From CAWATZ01 sp963784995 (GTDB lineage: Bacteria; Planctomycetota; Planctomycetia; Gemmatales; Gemmataceae): a stretch of 64,000 nt of DNA. This document shows, piece after piece, positions 8,479 through 17,700 of this stretch (position 1 is the stretch's first letter; every line of letters starts with the position of its first letter). The notes under the pieces are model-generated. The model was given only the letters and a program-made list of their open reading frames with translations. It did no database searches and was not told where the DNA came from. Made by a program: the position numbers and the translations under genes. The stretch covers positions 310,001 through 374,000 of the forward strand of contig CAWATZ010000002.1 of assembly GCA_963784995.1 (NCBI GenBank), read 5' to 3'.

Positions 8479-10179
8479 ATGGCATCGTTCAATGACGTTC
8501 CGATCGTGTCCGCGCCATCTCCGGATGGAGGAGCGCGGCGGGTAGTGCGCTGGCTTTGCACCAGCAATCCGTTCTACGTCCTCAGTGCCGGGCTGTTCCT
8601 GGCGGGACTGCGCATCTCCTTCTCGCCGGCGACGAAGGAGGTGGAAACCTGGGCCCTGGTGGCCGGCCTGGCAAGCTACACTCTGCTGCTGGCCATCACC
8701 GCCTTCTTGCTGGTCCGCTTCTGTCGTGTCTGGGACGACGCACGCACCGTGCTGCTGCTGGTCGTGCTGATGTTCCTGGCCACCTCGGTCACCTTCGACG
8801 AGTTGCTCATCAGCAACCCGGACCTGGGGGCCGGGTGCTACCTCGGGGGCTTGCTGTTCGCGGTGGTGCTGAGCGAGGGACTATTGTTCGGCATGCGCTT
8901 GCGGCTGCCGTTGGTGTTCCGCATCCCGTATTACCTGATCCTGGCCCTGTTCTTCCTCTACCCGCTGCTCCTTGGCCAGCTGCAGGCGGAGGAACACAGC
9001 GAGGATCTGATGTGGGGGCTGTTCGGTTTCTCCGCGGTTGCGGGAGCGGTCTTCCTGACGCTGCTGCCGGCCATCCGCCAGGGGGCGGAGTCCGTCCGCG
9101 CCAATGGCAGTCCCTGGCCCTGGCCGTTCTATCCCTGGGCCCTGTTCGTGATGCTGGGCCTGGCGGTGCCGGTGCGGGCGCTGCTGCTCTGCTTCTCGAT
9201 GCACCAGCCCAACGACCCCTATCTTTACGATCGGCTGATCTTCGGCCCCTATTTCCTGGTGCCGTTCGGTCTGGCCCTGGCCGTGCTGCTGCTGGAGGTC
9301 GGTCTGGTCTCCTCCCGGCGTGGCTTGCAGGGACTGGCAATGTTCCTGCCTCTGGGATTGATCCTGGTGGCGATGGTTGGCCATCGCTCGGACCCGATTT
9401 ACGAGGACTTCATTCATCTCTTTTTCGCCCGCCTGGGCGGCGATCCGTTGTTCCTGACGCTGCTGGCCTTGGTGGTCTTCTACAGCTATGCGGCCCTGCG
9501 CTCCGTGCCGGCTGCCGTCGATGCGCTCACGGGGGTGCTGCTGGCCCTGGCGGTCGTCGGTCCGCAGAGCCTGACCCAGGTCGCGTTCCACCCTCCCCAG
9601 GCGCTGCCGATCCTGGCGGCCGCTCTGGTGCAGATTGTCCTGGGCCACTGGCGGCGCCGTTCCTGGCGCTGTCTGGCCGGCAGCGTCGGCCTGGTGGCCG
9701 GTTCAGCCCTGGTCTGGCCGGGGCCGGTCGTCTTTCACCTGGGCGTGCTTGCCATGCTGCTGATCGGAGCAGCCTTCGAGGATGGTCTGGCACGGTTCCT
9801 GCGCCGGCTGGGCTCAACCCTGGTGGTGCTGGCCTGCCTGGCCGCGCTGTTTGTTCCACTTGATGAGGAGACCTTGCCGCGAGAGATGCAGGAGGGCTAT
9901 CCGCTGATCCTGGCCACCTTCCTGGCGGTGTACGGCCGGCGGCTCAACGACCGGGTGGTGCTGGTGCTGGCCGGGCTGATCCTGACGGTCTGGCTGGCCG
10001 TGGCCGGCGGCCGTGGGTACAGCACGCTGCGCTTGATCCTGAAAGGGCTCGACTATCTGGCCCTGAGCCTGGGACTGTTCGTCCTGGCCCTGCTGATCAG
10101 TCTGGACAAGGCCGGCGTCCTGACGTGGAGGCAATGGCGGCGCTGGTTTGTAACCTGGTTTGAATTCCTGAGAGCCTGA
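8479..10179 (+). CDS. Polytopic membrane protein of unknown function
   Basis: A 566-residue protein dominated by Leu/Val-rich helices, roughly fifteen membrane segments, separated by short charged turns. The first 30 residues (MASFNDVPIVSAPSPDGGAR) look cytosolic. I recognise no transporter, glycosyltransferase or ligase signature; acidic and His residues occur in loops (FSMHQPNDPYLYDRL, HRSDPIYEDFIHLFF). It stands alone between two palindromes with its own promoter candidate upstream. Whether it is a transporter or a structural membrane protein cannot be told from the sequence. Confidence 0.8.
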   Translation: MASFNDVPIVSAPSPDGGARRVVRWLCTSNPFYVLSAGLFLAGLRISFSPATKEVETWALVAGLASYTLLLAITAFLLVRFCRVWDDARTVLLLVVLMFLATSVTFDELLISNPDLGAGCYLGGLLFAVVLSEGLLFGMRLRLPLVFRIPYYLILALFFLYPLLLGQLQAEEHSEDLMWGLFGFSAVAGAVFLTLLPAIRQGAESVRANGSPWPWPFYPWALFVMLGLAVPVRALLLCFSMHQPNDPYLYDRLIFGPYFLVPFGLALAVLLLEVGLVSSRRGLQGLAMFLPLGLILVAMVGHRSDPIYEDFIHLFFARLGGDPLFLTLLALVVFYSYAALRSVPAAVDALTGVLLALAVVGPQSLTQVAFHPPQALPILAAALVQIVLGHWRRRSWRCLAGSVGLVAGSALVWPGPVVFHLGVLAMLLIGAAFEDGLARFLRRLGSTLVVLACLAALFVPLDEETLPREMQEGYPLILATFLAVYGRRLNDRVVLVLAGLILTVWLAVAGGRGYSTLRLILKGLDYLALSLGLFVLALLISLDKAGVLTWRQWRRWFVTWFEFLRA

Positions 10180-10185
10180 GTCAGG

Positions 10186-10333
10186 ATGACAAGGTGACAA
10201 GGTGACAGGACCAGGGGATCGGAACACTAATCCACGCTAATCCCCACTAATCGGAATGCGGGTTTCCTTGCTTCGATTAGCGAAGATTAGCGCGGATTAG
10301 TGTTCCGATCCCCTGGTCCTGTCACCTTGTCAT
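10186..10333. repeat. Long imperfect palindrome with CAAGGTGACA units (family E)
   Basis: The outer arms pair atgacaaggtgacaggacca with its reverse complement on the right, continuing through a segment reading ggggatcggaacactaatcc. The left arm carries one extra 10-base CAAGGTGACA-type unit. The inner part contains three aatc/taatc repeats that pair imperfectly. It lies between convergent genes and supplies the TGA stop of the minus-strand gene (10330-10332). The same 10-base unit builds the palindromes at 46829-46910 and 56173-56248. Confidence 0.88.
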
Positions 10334-11526
10334 CTTCGGAGAGCTTCCCGCAATAACTCAACCAGTTCCCGCACTCGACCGGCATCAACCACGGCCGTGC
10401 GCCGGGCCCCCTGACAGACGGCTCCGCGCACGGCGAACCAGTCCGGGGCCGTCGGCAGCAGGGTCTGGATCTGGCTTTTGCCCAGCGAGCCGGCCAGGGC
10501 AATGGGCACCCCCGCCGCCCGGCACTGCCGCACCAGTCGGCCAATCCGGTCCACGTCGAGGTAGTCGAGCAGGGTGGTCCCATCCTTGTGCCAGGTGTCG
10601 AGCAATAGGGCCCCGAACGATCCTCGGCAGACGTGCTCGGCCACCGCCTCGGGAGTCGGGGCCCCGGCCCGTTCCCAATCCGCGTAGGCCACGGCCACAA
10701 AGCGGCACTCACCTCCGACGCGGCCCAGGCCCTCCACGACGGCGCTCATCTCCATGCGCCAGGCCAGGTCATTGCCCCGGGAGCCCGACAGACCGCACTT
10801 GACGTAAGCCAGCTGGGCCACCCCAGGAGGGAAAGATCGGCCCACGGCCTGGTGCAGTTCCCCCAGCGCCGCGCTGATCGGCCGACGGCCGGCAACCGCC
10901 TGGACGATCTGGGCCAGCGTGGCATCGTCGGCCCGCCCGAGCGAGCCGCGTTGCGGCTCCTTGACGTCGATCAGGTCCGCGCCTCCGGCCAGGGCCGGCT
11001 CGACCTCGTCAGCGGAGCGAATGCTGACCAGGAGACGCGAACAACCGGGTGGAGCGGGAAGAGGGGAAGCGGGTGCGGAGTCCTGAGTCTTTGGCTCCTC
11101 TGTGTCCGCCTGGGCCTGTTCCTGCTCGCTTCCGGCGTCCACGGTGAAAAACCGCACCTGGCCCGGGCAGCGCTGGAACGAGAGCGGGGCAGGCTCGATG
11201 AAGCGGAAGCCGTAAAGCACCGGCGGCCGAAACCAGGAGGGCTCGTTGCGATGCAGGGGCTGATCGGCCTCGAAGGCGCGTGCGGTGGCGTAAGCGCGGC
11301 ATTCCACCAGGTTCAGCGAACCGATGATGCCGCCACGCAGATCGGCCAGGGAACGCAGCTCGGCTGGAAGCAAACGCCAGCCCTCGGGACGGTCGTCGGC
11401 GATCCGCGCGGCGTGCAGCAGCACCGGGCCGCGCCGGACCGTCGGCCAGCGGCGAACCTCGATGGTCTTGACGCCAGCCAGCAGCAGAGCTGCCCACGGT
11501 TGCTTGACTGACAACGCAATGGCCAT
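10330..11526 (-). CDS. ASCH domain fused to MfnB-like (5-formylfuran-3-yl)methyl phosphate synthase
   Basis: A 398-residue two-domain protein. Residues 1-130 match the ASCH RNA-binding-like fold (ALSVKQPWAALLLAGVKTIEVRRW). A Glu/Pro-rich linker at about 130-160 leads to an MfnB (DUF556) domain, residues 160-395. MfnB condenses two glyceraldehyde-3-phosphate molecules in methanofuran synthesis. The lysine motifs are kept (ADLIDVKEPQRGSLG near 187; LLLDTWHKDGTTLLDYLD near 312), so activity is plausible. Planctomycetes are known to carry methanofuran/H4MPT C1 genes, but no other such gene is in this window. The stop codon lies inside the downstream palindrome. The ASCH fusion is unusual. Confidence 0.85.
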   Translation of the reverse strand: MAIALSVKQPWAALLLAGVKTIEVRRWPTVRRGPVLLHAARIADDRPEGWRLLPAELRSLADLRGGIIGSLNLVECRAYATARAFEADQPLHRNEPSWFRPPVLYGFRFIEPAPLSFQRCPGQVRFFTVDAGSEQEQAQADTEEPKTQDSAPASPLPAPPGCSRLLVSIRSADEVEPALAGGADLIDVKEPQRGSLGRADDATLAQIVQAVAGRRPISAALGELHQAVGRSFPPGVAQLAYVKCGLSGSRGNDLAWRMEMSAVVEGLGRVGGECRFVAVAYADWERAGAPTPEAVAEHVCRGSFGALLLDTWHKDGTTLLDYLDVDRIGRLVRQCRAAGVPIALAGSLGKSQIQTLLPTAPDWFAVRGAVCQGARRTAVVDAGRVRELVELLREALRR

Positions 11527-11559
11527 TGCTTTTGCCCTGCTGGACAAAGTCCTGCCGCT

Positions 11560-11766
11560 TCATACCTCCAGCTCCACCTCCTGCCGCCGCGCGGAAGGAG
11601 GTGCGGCCGAACGCTCCTGCGTGACCATCAACTCATAGGCGTCCTGAATGTTATCCCGCAACTCGTCCAGGGTTTCCCCCTGGCTGAAAACACCCGGCAC
11701 TTCAACAAGCCGGCCCACCAACCAGTTTCCGTCCTGCCAGTACTCCAACGTGAAAGCGCGGCGCAT
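11560..11766 (-). CDS. HicB-like type II antitoxin family protein
   Basis: A 68-residue protein with the HicB/UPF0150 core: FTLEYWQDGNWLVGRLVEVPGVFSQGETLDE followed by an amphipathic helix (LRDNIQDAYELM). In this family the partial RNase-H-like fold neutralises the HicA mRNA interferase. The ATG at 11766 is the natural family start; longer in-frame starts have no homologous sequence. No complete hicA lies beside it. Its stop overlaps an ATG opening a HicA-like N-terminus (MKRQDFV), but that frame soon runs into the ASCH-MfnB gene. It may be a solitary antitoxin or a stand-alone regulator. Confidence 0.75.
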   Translation of the reverse strand: MRRAFTLEYWQDGNWLVGRLVEVPGVFSQGETLDELRDNIQDAYELMVTQERSAAPPSARRQEVELEV

Positions 11767-11852
11767 TGACTTTCTCCCAGGAGCGACCTGAGGTGTATGG
11801 AACGATTCCACCAGCCAGAATAGCACCGGCTGGGCTCATGGGGCAACGGACC

Positions 11853-12209
11853 TCAAGCCGGAAACACCCGAACCGCGATGTCCGCCTGCCGAGCGATCTC
11901 GACAAGGTGCTTGGTCCCGGTGCTGTTCTCGATGGCTGAGTGGAATGCTAACACAAGCACCGCCCCGGACGCCAGCATCCGCTCGTTCAGGCCCTTCCAG
12001 GCACCCCGCCGGTATTTGGCGTAGTCCTCCCTGGTCTTTGCCATCGGCTCGACAGCAAGTCCAAGTTCGGTCGCGATCTGGCCAGCGAGGGCGTCTGCCC
12101 CCGGTGCGTCTCCGTGGATGACCACCGCTTCGGCCGGCAACCGGGAGAGTTCCCGGCGAATCGCCTCAGCGTCCGACCAGGTCGTGGAACCCGCGACAAT
12201 CACTCGCAT
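11853..12209 (-). CDS. SLOG-fold DUF2493 (YspA/YAcAr-like) protein
   Basis: A 118-residue single-domain protein: MRVIVAGSTTWSDAEAIRRE, then VVIHGDAPGADALAGQIATE and the C-terminal GTKHLVEIARQADIAVRVF. The glycine-rich loops are those of the SLOG/DprA-related nucleotide-binding superfamily. Members are proposed to sense or process nucleotide-derived ligands; no substrate can be assigned here. Its start overlaps the end of the upstream 61-residue gene by 10 bp, so the two are probably translationally coupled. Third gene of a methyltransferase / small protein / SLOG operon. Confidence 0.8.
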   Translation of the reverse strand: MRVIVAGSTTWSDAEAIRRELSRLPAEAVVIHGDAPGADALAGQIATELGLAVEPMAKTREDYAKYRRGAWKGLNERMLASGAVLVLAFHSAIENSTGTKHLVEIARQADIAVRVFPA

Positions 12210-12385
12210 TCGCGCTCCTCGCTGGCAACCACCGCCTCGTACACGGCGACGGCGGCCTTTGCCATCAGATGCATCGTCCGCCGTGCTGGCAGCAGGGGCA
12301 GTTTCTTCAGCCCGAGCCGGACAATCACGTCGGCAATCGCCTGTTCGATCTCTCGCTCCATTTTCTCAACGGTTTTGGGGTCCAT
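12200..12385 (-). CDS. Small conserved-looking protein of unknown function (61 aa)
   Basis: A 61-residue charged, mostly helical protein (MDPKTVEKMEREIEQAIADV). It sits exactly between a methyltransferase stop (3 bases upstream) and the SLOG gene it overlaps by 10 bp. That tight packing is the main reason to accept it as real. No recognised domain, signal peptide or membrane segment. A small partner of the SLOG protein is a reasonable guess, nothing more. Confidence 0.65.
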   Translation of the reverse strand: MDPKTVEKMEREIEQAIADVIVRLGLKKLPLLPARRTMHLMAKAAVAVYEAVVASEERECE

Positions 12386-12388
12386 CGG

Positions 12389-13396
12389 TCATTCCTTTGT
12401 TCCCTCGATCACGGCAACCTCCGTTGGCGTCGGCACGATCCGGTTCAGGCGGAACCCTGCTGCCTGGAAGAGCTTGCGGTACTCCTCTTCCGTCCGCTCC
12501 TCGCCACCGGGGATGACCAGCATGGCCAGGTCGAGCAGTTTGCCGAACGACGGACTGTTGCCGGGCGGGATGACGCTTTCGATCACCAGCAGCTTCCCCC
12601 CGGCGCCCATCGCCCGGTGGACGTTGCGGAGGATCGTCGTCGCCCTGGCGTCGTCCCAATCGTGGATAATGTGTCGCATGAGGTAAGCGTCGGCACCAGG
12701 CGGCACGGACTCGAAGAAACTGCCGGCGATCGCCTGACAGCGGTCCGCGATGCCGGCCGCCTGGAGATTGGCCCGGGCCCGCTCGATCACACCCGGCAGA
12801 TCGAACAGGATGCCGCGCATCTGAGGGTGTCTCTTCAGGGCGGTGGCAAGGAGGCTGCCGTTGCCTCCGCCCACGTCGGCCAGCACTCGAACGCCGGAGA
12901 AGTCGTAGGCCTCGAGCATCGCCGCCGTTTCCCGGCCGTGGACGCCGACCATCGCTTCATCGAAGATTTTCGCCTGTTCGGGATGCCTCTGGAGGAAATC
13001 GAACACCGGCATGCCGTGGAGCTTGTCAAAGGCCGTCTGGCCGGTTTGCACGCTCCAGAGCAGCTGGCCGAAGGCGTGATAGTGTTCTTCGCCGTTCATG
13101 ATCGCCAGGGAACGCTGTGAGCCGGGCACGTCGCTGCGCAGGCACTCGGCGAGCGGGGTCAGGGAAAAGCGGCACTGGTTGTCCTCGACAAAGACGCCCT
13201 GGCTCGCCAGACTGCGGAGAAGGCGATAGAGCGCCCTCGGCTGGGTGCGCGTGGCCGAGGCCAGGGCATCCGCGGTCCGCGGGCCGTCCTTGAGCAGGTC
13301 GGCCAGCCCCAGCTTGGCGGCGACGTAGAGGGCCTGGGAGATCCAGTAGCCGGTCAGCATCCGGCTGATCTGGGCCTGGGGGGGAAGTTGCTCCAT
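12389..13396 (-). CDS. SAM-dependent O-methyltransferase (COMT-like)
   Basis: A 335-residue protein with the two-domain layout of small-molecule O-methyltransferases. Residues 10-95 form a winged-helix dimerisation domain (GYWISQALYVAAKLGLADLL). Residues 100-330 form the Rossmann catalytic domain, with the SAM loop VLADVGGGNGSLLATAL near 165 and the catalytic-base region RHIIHDWDD near 245. Family members methylate hydroxyl groups of secondary metabolites; the substrate is unknown. An AAAGGAAC ribosome site precedes the ATG at 13396. First gene of a three-gene operon with the 61-residue protein and the SLOG protein. Confidence 0.9.
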   Translation of the reverse strand: MEQLPPQAQISRMLTGYWISQALYVAAKLGLADLLKDGPRTADALASATRTQPRALYRLLRSLASQGVFVEDNQCRFSLTPLAECLRSDVPGSQRSLAIMNGEEHYHAFGQLLWSVQTGQTAFDKLHGMPVFDFLQRHPEQAKIFDEAMVGVHGRETAAMLEAYDFSGVRVLADVGGGNGSLLATALKRHPQMRGILFDLPGVIERARANLQAAGIADRCQAIAGSFFESVPPGADAYLMRHIIHDWDDARATTILRNVHRAMGAGGKLLVIESVIPPGNSPSFGKLLDLAMLVIPGGEERTEEEYRKLFQAAGFRLNRIVPTPTEVAVIEGTKE

Positions 13397-13480
13397 CCGC
13401 GGTTCCTTTCTGGTTGGGCTGGGCTGGGGCTATTGTAAGGATCTGGTGCGCCGTGGCTGTTGTCGGTCGCGGAAAGTTTC

Positions 13481-13532
13481 CGTGGGTGCGCTGCGCGACC
13501 CACGGCTGGGCTCTGCAACCCCTTCGGGGTTG
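13481..13532. repeat. Family D repeat copy (gtgggtgcgctgcgcgaccc)
   Basis: A 52-bp segment with two small hairpins: a gtgggt...acccac stem and an aacccc-ttcg-gggtt stem. It is nearly identical to the arms of the element at 27823-27987. Here only one arm is present, in the intergenic space between the pilin-like gene and the methyltransferase. Confidence 0.75.
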
Positions 13533-13664
13533 GTAGACAACGAGAGCCCGGTTTTGGTGATTGAACGAGACGGCAAGGGAGCGGTGCAGCGCTCGGCCGA
13601 GCGGTATCTGCGGGCCATCGGACGGTGACGGCACGTCCGGCGGAACAGGACGTGTCACTGTCGG

Positions 13665-14672
13665 TCAGTCGGCCGGCTTGCCCGGCAGGCAGGCGGTCCA
13701 GAAGACCCACGGGCTCGTGTCCGACCCAAACAGTCGGACGCTGCCGTCGGCCATCGTCACCTGCATGCCCTCGGGGTGCAGTCCCCCGGGCAGCCGGGGG
13801 TCGCACGGCTGCTTGCCGCGGATCATCTGGATTGACGTCGGGAAGTCCAGCGGCTCCAGGTCGGCGTCACTCCGGCCGATCCGCACCCGGATGCGGTCGA
13901 TCCCATCGGCCGACTTCTCGGCCAGCAGCGGCTCAACCGGAACGACCTGGCCGGTGGACCACAGCCCGGGTGGCTTGCTCGGTGTCAAGGTCGCGAACGC
14001 CGGCATCTGGGGGCTGTAGACTCCCAGGCCCCACAGGTTGTGGATCACCTCGCCCTCTGCCGTCTCGCAGACCTGCGGCCGCTCGGCGAGCAGGACCGTG
14101 TTGGCGGCCCCACGCGGAAAGGCGTCGGGTCCTTTCTCGATTCCCCACGGGAGCAGCCCGTTGGCCGCATAGCTCCCGGTGGCGTAGTAGCCGGTGGTGC
14201 CGTCCGGCAACTTCACCCGCACGTCGCGGAGTTCGTGGGCTGTGGGGTCGGCGGGGTCAAGGAAGTACGGCAAGGCGTGGTTAGCAAGCCCGCCGTGCTG
14301 AGTGAACAGTTCGCCCTTGTGTGGAAAAGTGAACGTGACCGACGAATCGGCGTGGTAGCGGTCTGTGGACTGTTCCGGGCGGTAACACACTGGAGTTGCT
14401 TCGATGTAGGGATGGACGCTTGCGAAGCACGACAGCAGGCCGCGGTCCGTGGGGGCGTTTGCTCCCAGATCGGTGAGCGGCGGCAAGTGTCCTGCGTTGT
14501 CCTGGTACATCTGCGTCGCCAGCGCGAGCAGTTTCAGGTTGTTCCCACAATTAGCGAGAGCGGCAGCACTGCGGACGCGGTTGATCCCCACCAGCACCAA
14601 TCCCGTGAGCAGGATCAGGACGAGCAGAACGACCAGCACCTCGATTCGCGACAGACCCGGATGGCGGTTCAT
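13665..14672 (-). CDS. DUF1559 type II pseudopilin-like protein (divergent N-terminus)
   Basis: A 335-residue protein with a type IV/II pilin-like start: a short leader, then LSRIEVLVVLLVLILLTG in place of the usual GFTLIELLVV, followed by a helix (SAAALANCGNNLKLLALATQMYQDN) and a globular DUF1559 region ending with the typical VTMADGSVRLF motif. The ATG at 14672 follows GGGAGG at good spacing. The altered prepilin-peptidase region (RIEVL) leaves open whether it is processed normally. DUF1559 proteins are numerous in planctomycetes with mostly unknown roles. Confidence 0.82.
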   Translation of the reverse strand: MNRHPGLSRIEVLVVLLVLILLTGLVLVGINRVRSAAALANCGNNLKLLALATQMYQDNAGHLPPLTDLGANAPTDRGLLSCFASVHPYIEATPVCYRPEQSTDRYHADSSVTFTFPHKGELFTQHGGLANHALPYFLDPADPTAHELRDVRVKLPDGTTGYYATGSYAANGLLPWGIEKGPDAFPRGAANTVLLAERPQVCETAEGEVIHNLWGLGVYSPQMPAFATLTPSKPPGLWSTGQVVPVEPLLAEKSADGIDRIRVRIGRSDADLEPLDFPTSIQMIRGKQPCDPRLPGGLHPEGMQVTMADGSVRLFGSDTSPWVFWTACLPGKPAD

Positions 14673-14756
14673 GGGACCTCCCAATACAGGGGAACTTACT
14701 CTCTTTGGAGCAGAAGGTTGTGCGGCCAACACCCTCGGGCAGCGCCCCCGCGGGCA

Positions 14757-17700
14757 TCAGGGCCGGGAAAGTTCCACCTTCAGGTCCCACACCTTGATGG
14801 TATGGTCCGCGCCGGTCGAGCAGAGCCTGGTGCCGTCCGCTGACAGGGCCAGGCTGGCCACGGTCCCCTTCTGTCCGTGGAGCGTGGCGATGGCCGCCCC
14901 GGTTTGCAGGTCAAACACCACGATGGCGCCGTGGGTTGTGCCCGCGAACAGTCGCTGGCCGTCCGCCGACAGGGCCAGGCTGTGAACGTGACCCGGGCGC
15001 GGCTCCAGCCTGCGCACCGGCTGCCTGGTCTGAAGGTCCCATTCCGTCAGTTGACTGCCTCCCGAGAAAAGCCGCTTGCCGTCCGCTGACAGGGCCAGGC
15101 ACGAAACAGACCAACCTCTTTCGCCCACCAGAGTGAACGCTTCCTTGGCGGCCTCCAGGTCCCACACCTTGATGCTGTTGGAACTGCCGGAAAAGAGCCG
15201 CTTGCCGACCGGGGAGATCGTCAGGCATTGGACCAGTTTGTCATGGCCGGTGAGCGTGAATTGTTCCTTGTTCTCCTTCAGGTCCCAGACCTTGACGTCT
15301 GGGTCGCTTCCCCAACACAAGATCGTGCCATCGGCAGACAGCGCCAGGCAAGAAACGGCAGTCGCAGGGCCGGGCAGCTTGCCGATTTCCTTGCCCGTCT
15401 CCAGGTCCCACACCTTGATGCCGCCTTCGCTCCCTGAAAAGAGCCGTTTGCCGTCCGGCGCGACGGCGAGGACGGCGGCGCCCCCACGCGGACCTTTGCC
15501 TTGCGGCGGCCTGGCCGGCACGGCAGGCGACGCGGGGCCTCGAAGGGTGAGCAGTTCCTGACCGGTCTGGAGGTCCCACACCTTGATCGTTTTGTCCCGG
15601 CCGGCCGAGACGAGCCGTTGCCCGCCCGGCAGCATGGCCAGACAGCTCACCTGGGTGCCGTGCCCTGTCAACGTCTCGGGCCCCTTGCCGGCCAGGTCCC
15701 ACGCCAGCACCTCGTTGCTCGCCGAGAGGAGCCGTTTGCCTCCCTTGACCAGGGCCAGGGCGTGGACCGCGGCGGAATGACCGCGCAGCGTGAGGATTTG
15801 CCGGCCCAGTTCCACGTCCCACAGGATGACGCTTTCATCCCGGCTGCCGGAAAACAGTCGTTTGCCGTCCGGGGTCGGGGCCAGCGCGAGGACCTCATCC
15901 GTATGCCCGCTCAAGGTCATCAGGTCCGCGCCCGTTTCCAGGTCCCACACCTTGACGGTGTGATCCGACCCGGCCGAGTACAGCCGTTTGCCGTCCGCCG
16001 ACGCCGCCAGGCCGTGAATGGCCGGGATAAAAACCCTGTTCGGCTTGCGTCCAGCGTGAGTGTGGCCGTGCAGGACCAGCGTTTCCTTGCCGGTTTGCAG
16101 GTCCCAAACTCGAATGGACAGGTCGGTATGTCCCGAGAACAGAAGCCGGCTGTCGGCCGAAAACGCCAGGGTGGAAACGGCGCCGGGAGTGCGCAGCACC
16201 AGGGCCTCCTTGTTCGCCTCCACGTCCCAGAGGGTGATGGCGGCGTCCTTGCCGGCCCAGGCCATCTGCTTGCCGTCCGGTGCCAGAGCCAGGTTCCCCT
16301 GGGCGGGTACGTGGAACAATCCCAGCGGATTGTCGTTGACCGGCAGCCGCGGGCCCGGAAGGGTCAAGAGGGTCTGGCCCGTGTTCAGGTCCCAGACCCG
16401 GACGTCTCCGCCCAGCGAGAACAGCCGCTTGCCGTCCGGCGCCAGCGCCAGGCCGCGAATTTCCGCCGGATGCCCGCGCAGAGTGAACTTGAGCTTCTGG
16501 CCCTCGAGGTCCCACACCTTGACGGTGCGATCCACGCCGCCGGTGATGAACCGCTTGCCGTCGGCCGCCGCCAGGGACCGGAGAATTATTCCGCTGGCGG
16601 CCAGCAATGGCGGCCGGGCGTCCCGGGCCTCCAGGTCCCAGGCGACGATGCCGCCGTCGTGGCCTCCCGCGTACAGACGCTTGCCGTTGGCCGCCAGAGC
16701 CAGGCTATCGACGCCCGACGCCTGGCGCAGGGTCACGAGTTCCCGGCTGGCCGGCAGGTCCCAGATTTTGATGAACCCGTTATAGCTGCCCGAGTACAGT
16801 CGCTTGCCGTCCGCCGACACGAGCAGGCTGGTCACGCGCTCCGTATGCCCGCGCAGCAGAGATGCGGCCCTTGTTTGCAGGTCAAACACGACGATTTCCG
16901 AGAAATTGCCGGCCAGCAGGAGTCGTTTGCCGTTCGGTGCGAAGGCCAGCAGGATGATTTCGCCGGGGAGGCCGCCCAGCGTGAGGCCGGGTTTGCCCGT
17001 TCCCAGGTTCCAGACCTTGACGACCGAGCCCGTCTTGCGGTCGTGGCTGGCCGCGAACAGCCGTTTGCCATCCGGTGTGAACGCCAGGCCGTTGACGCCG
17101 CTCCAGGGCAGACTCACCACTTCCTTGCCCGTTTCCAGGTCCCATACCTTGATCTCGGGGTTGGTTTTCACCGGCGCCCGCGGGTAATTTCGGAGGCTCG
17201 ATGGCGGCCGCCAGACGCTTGCCGTCCGGCGACAGCGCCAGGTGGTGGATCGGATTGGCGACGAACAGACTCACGGGCTGGCCTCCGGGGTGGGCGAACA
17301 GTTCCTGCTTTTCCTCCCCGGTCTGGCTGTCCCACTTCTTGATGGTGCTGTGGTAATCCATCGAATAAAGGTGTTTGCCGTCCCGCGACAGGACAACGTC
17401 GCTGAGCCCGGTCAGGTGCCCCGGACAGCGTGCGCAATTCCTGGCCGCTCCGCGCGTCCCAGACCTTGATGTCGCCCTCCTGGCTACTGGAGTAGAGGCG
17501 CTCCCCGGAGCGGGACAGCTGGAGGCAGGTGACCCGGGACAGGTGTCCGGGCCACGTCTGCGCCTTGCGCTGGAGCCGATCGACCAGGTAGCCGTATTCG
17601 GGTCCGCGCAGGTCCCAGCGCGTGGCATCGAGAGAAACCCGGCAGCTGATCAGATCGTTGTTCTGCCAGTGGTTGACGGCTTCGCGGAATTGCACGTTGT

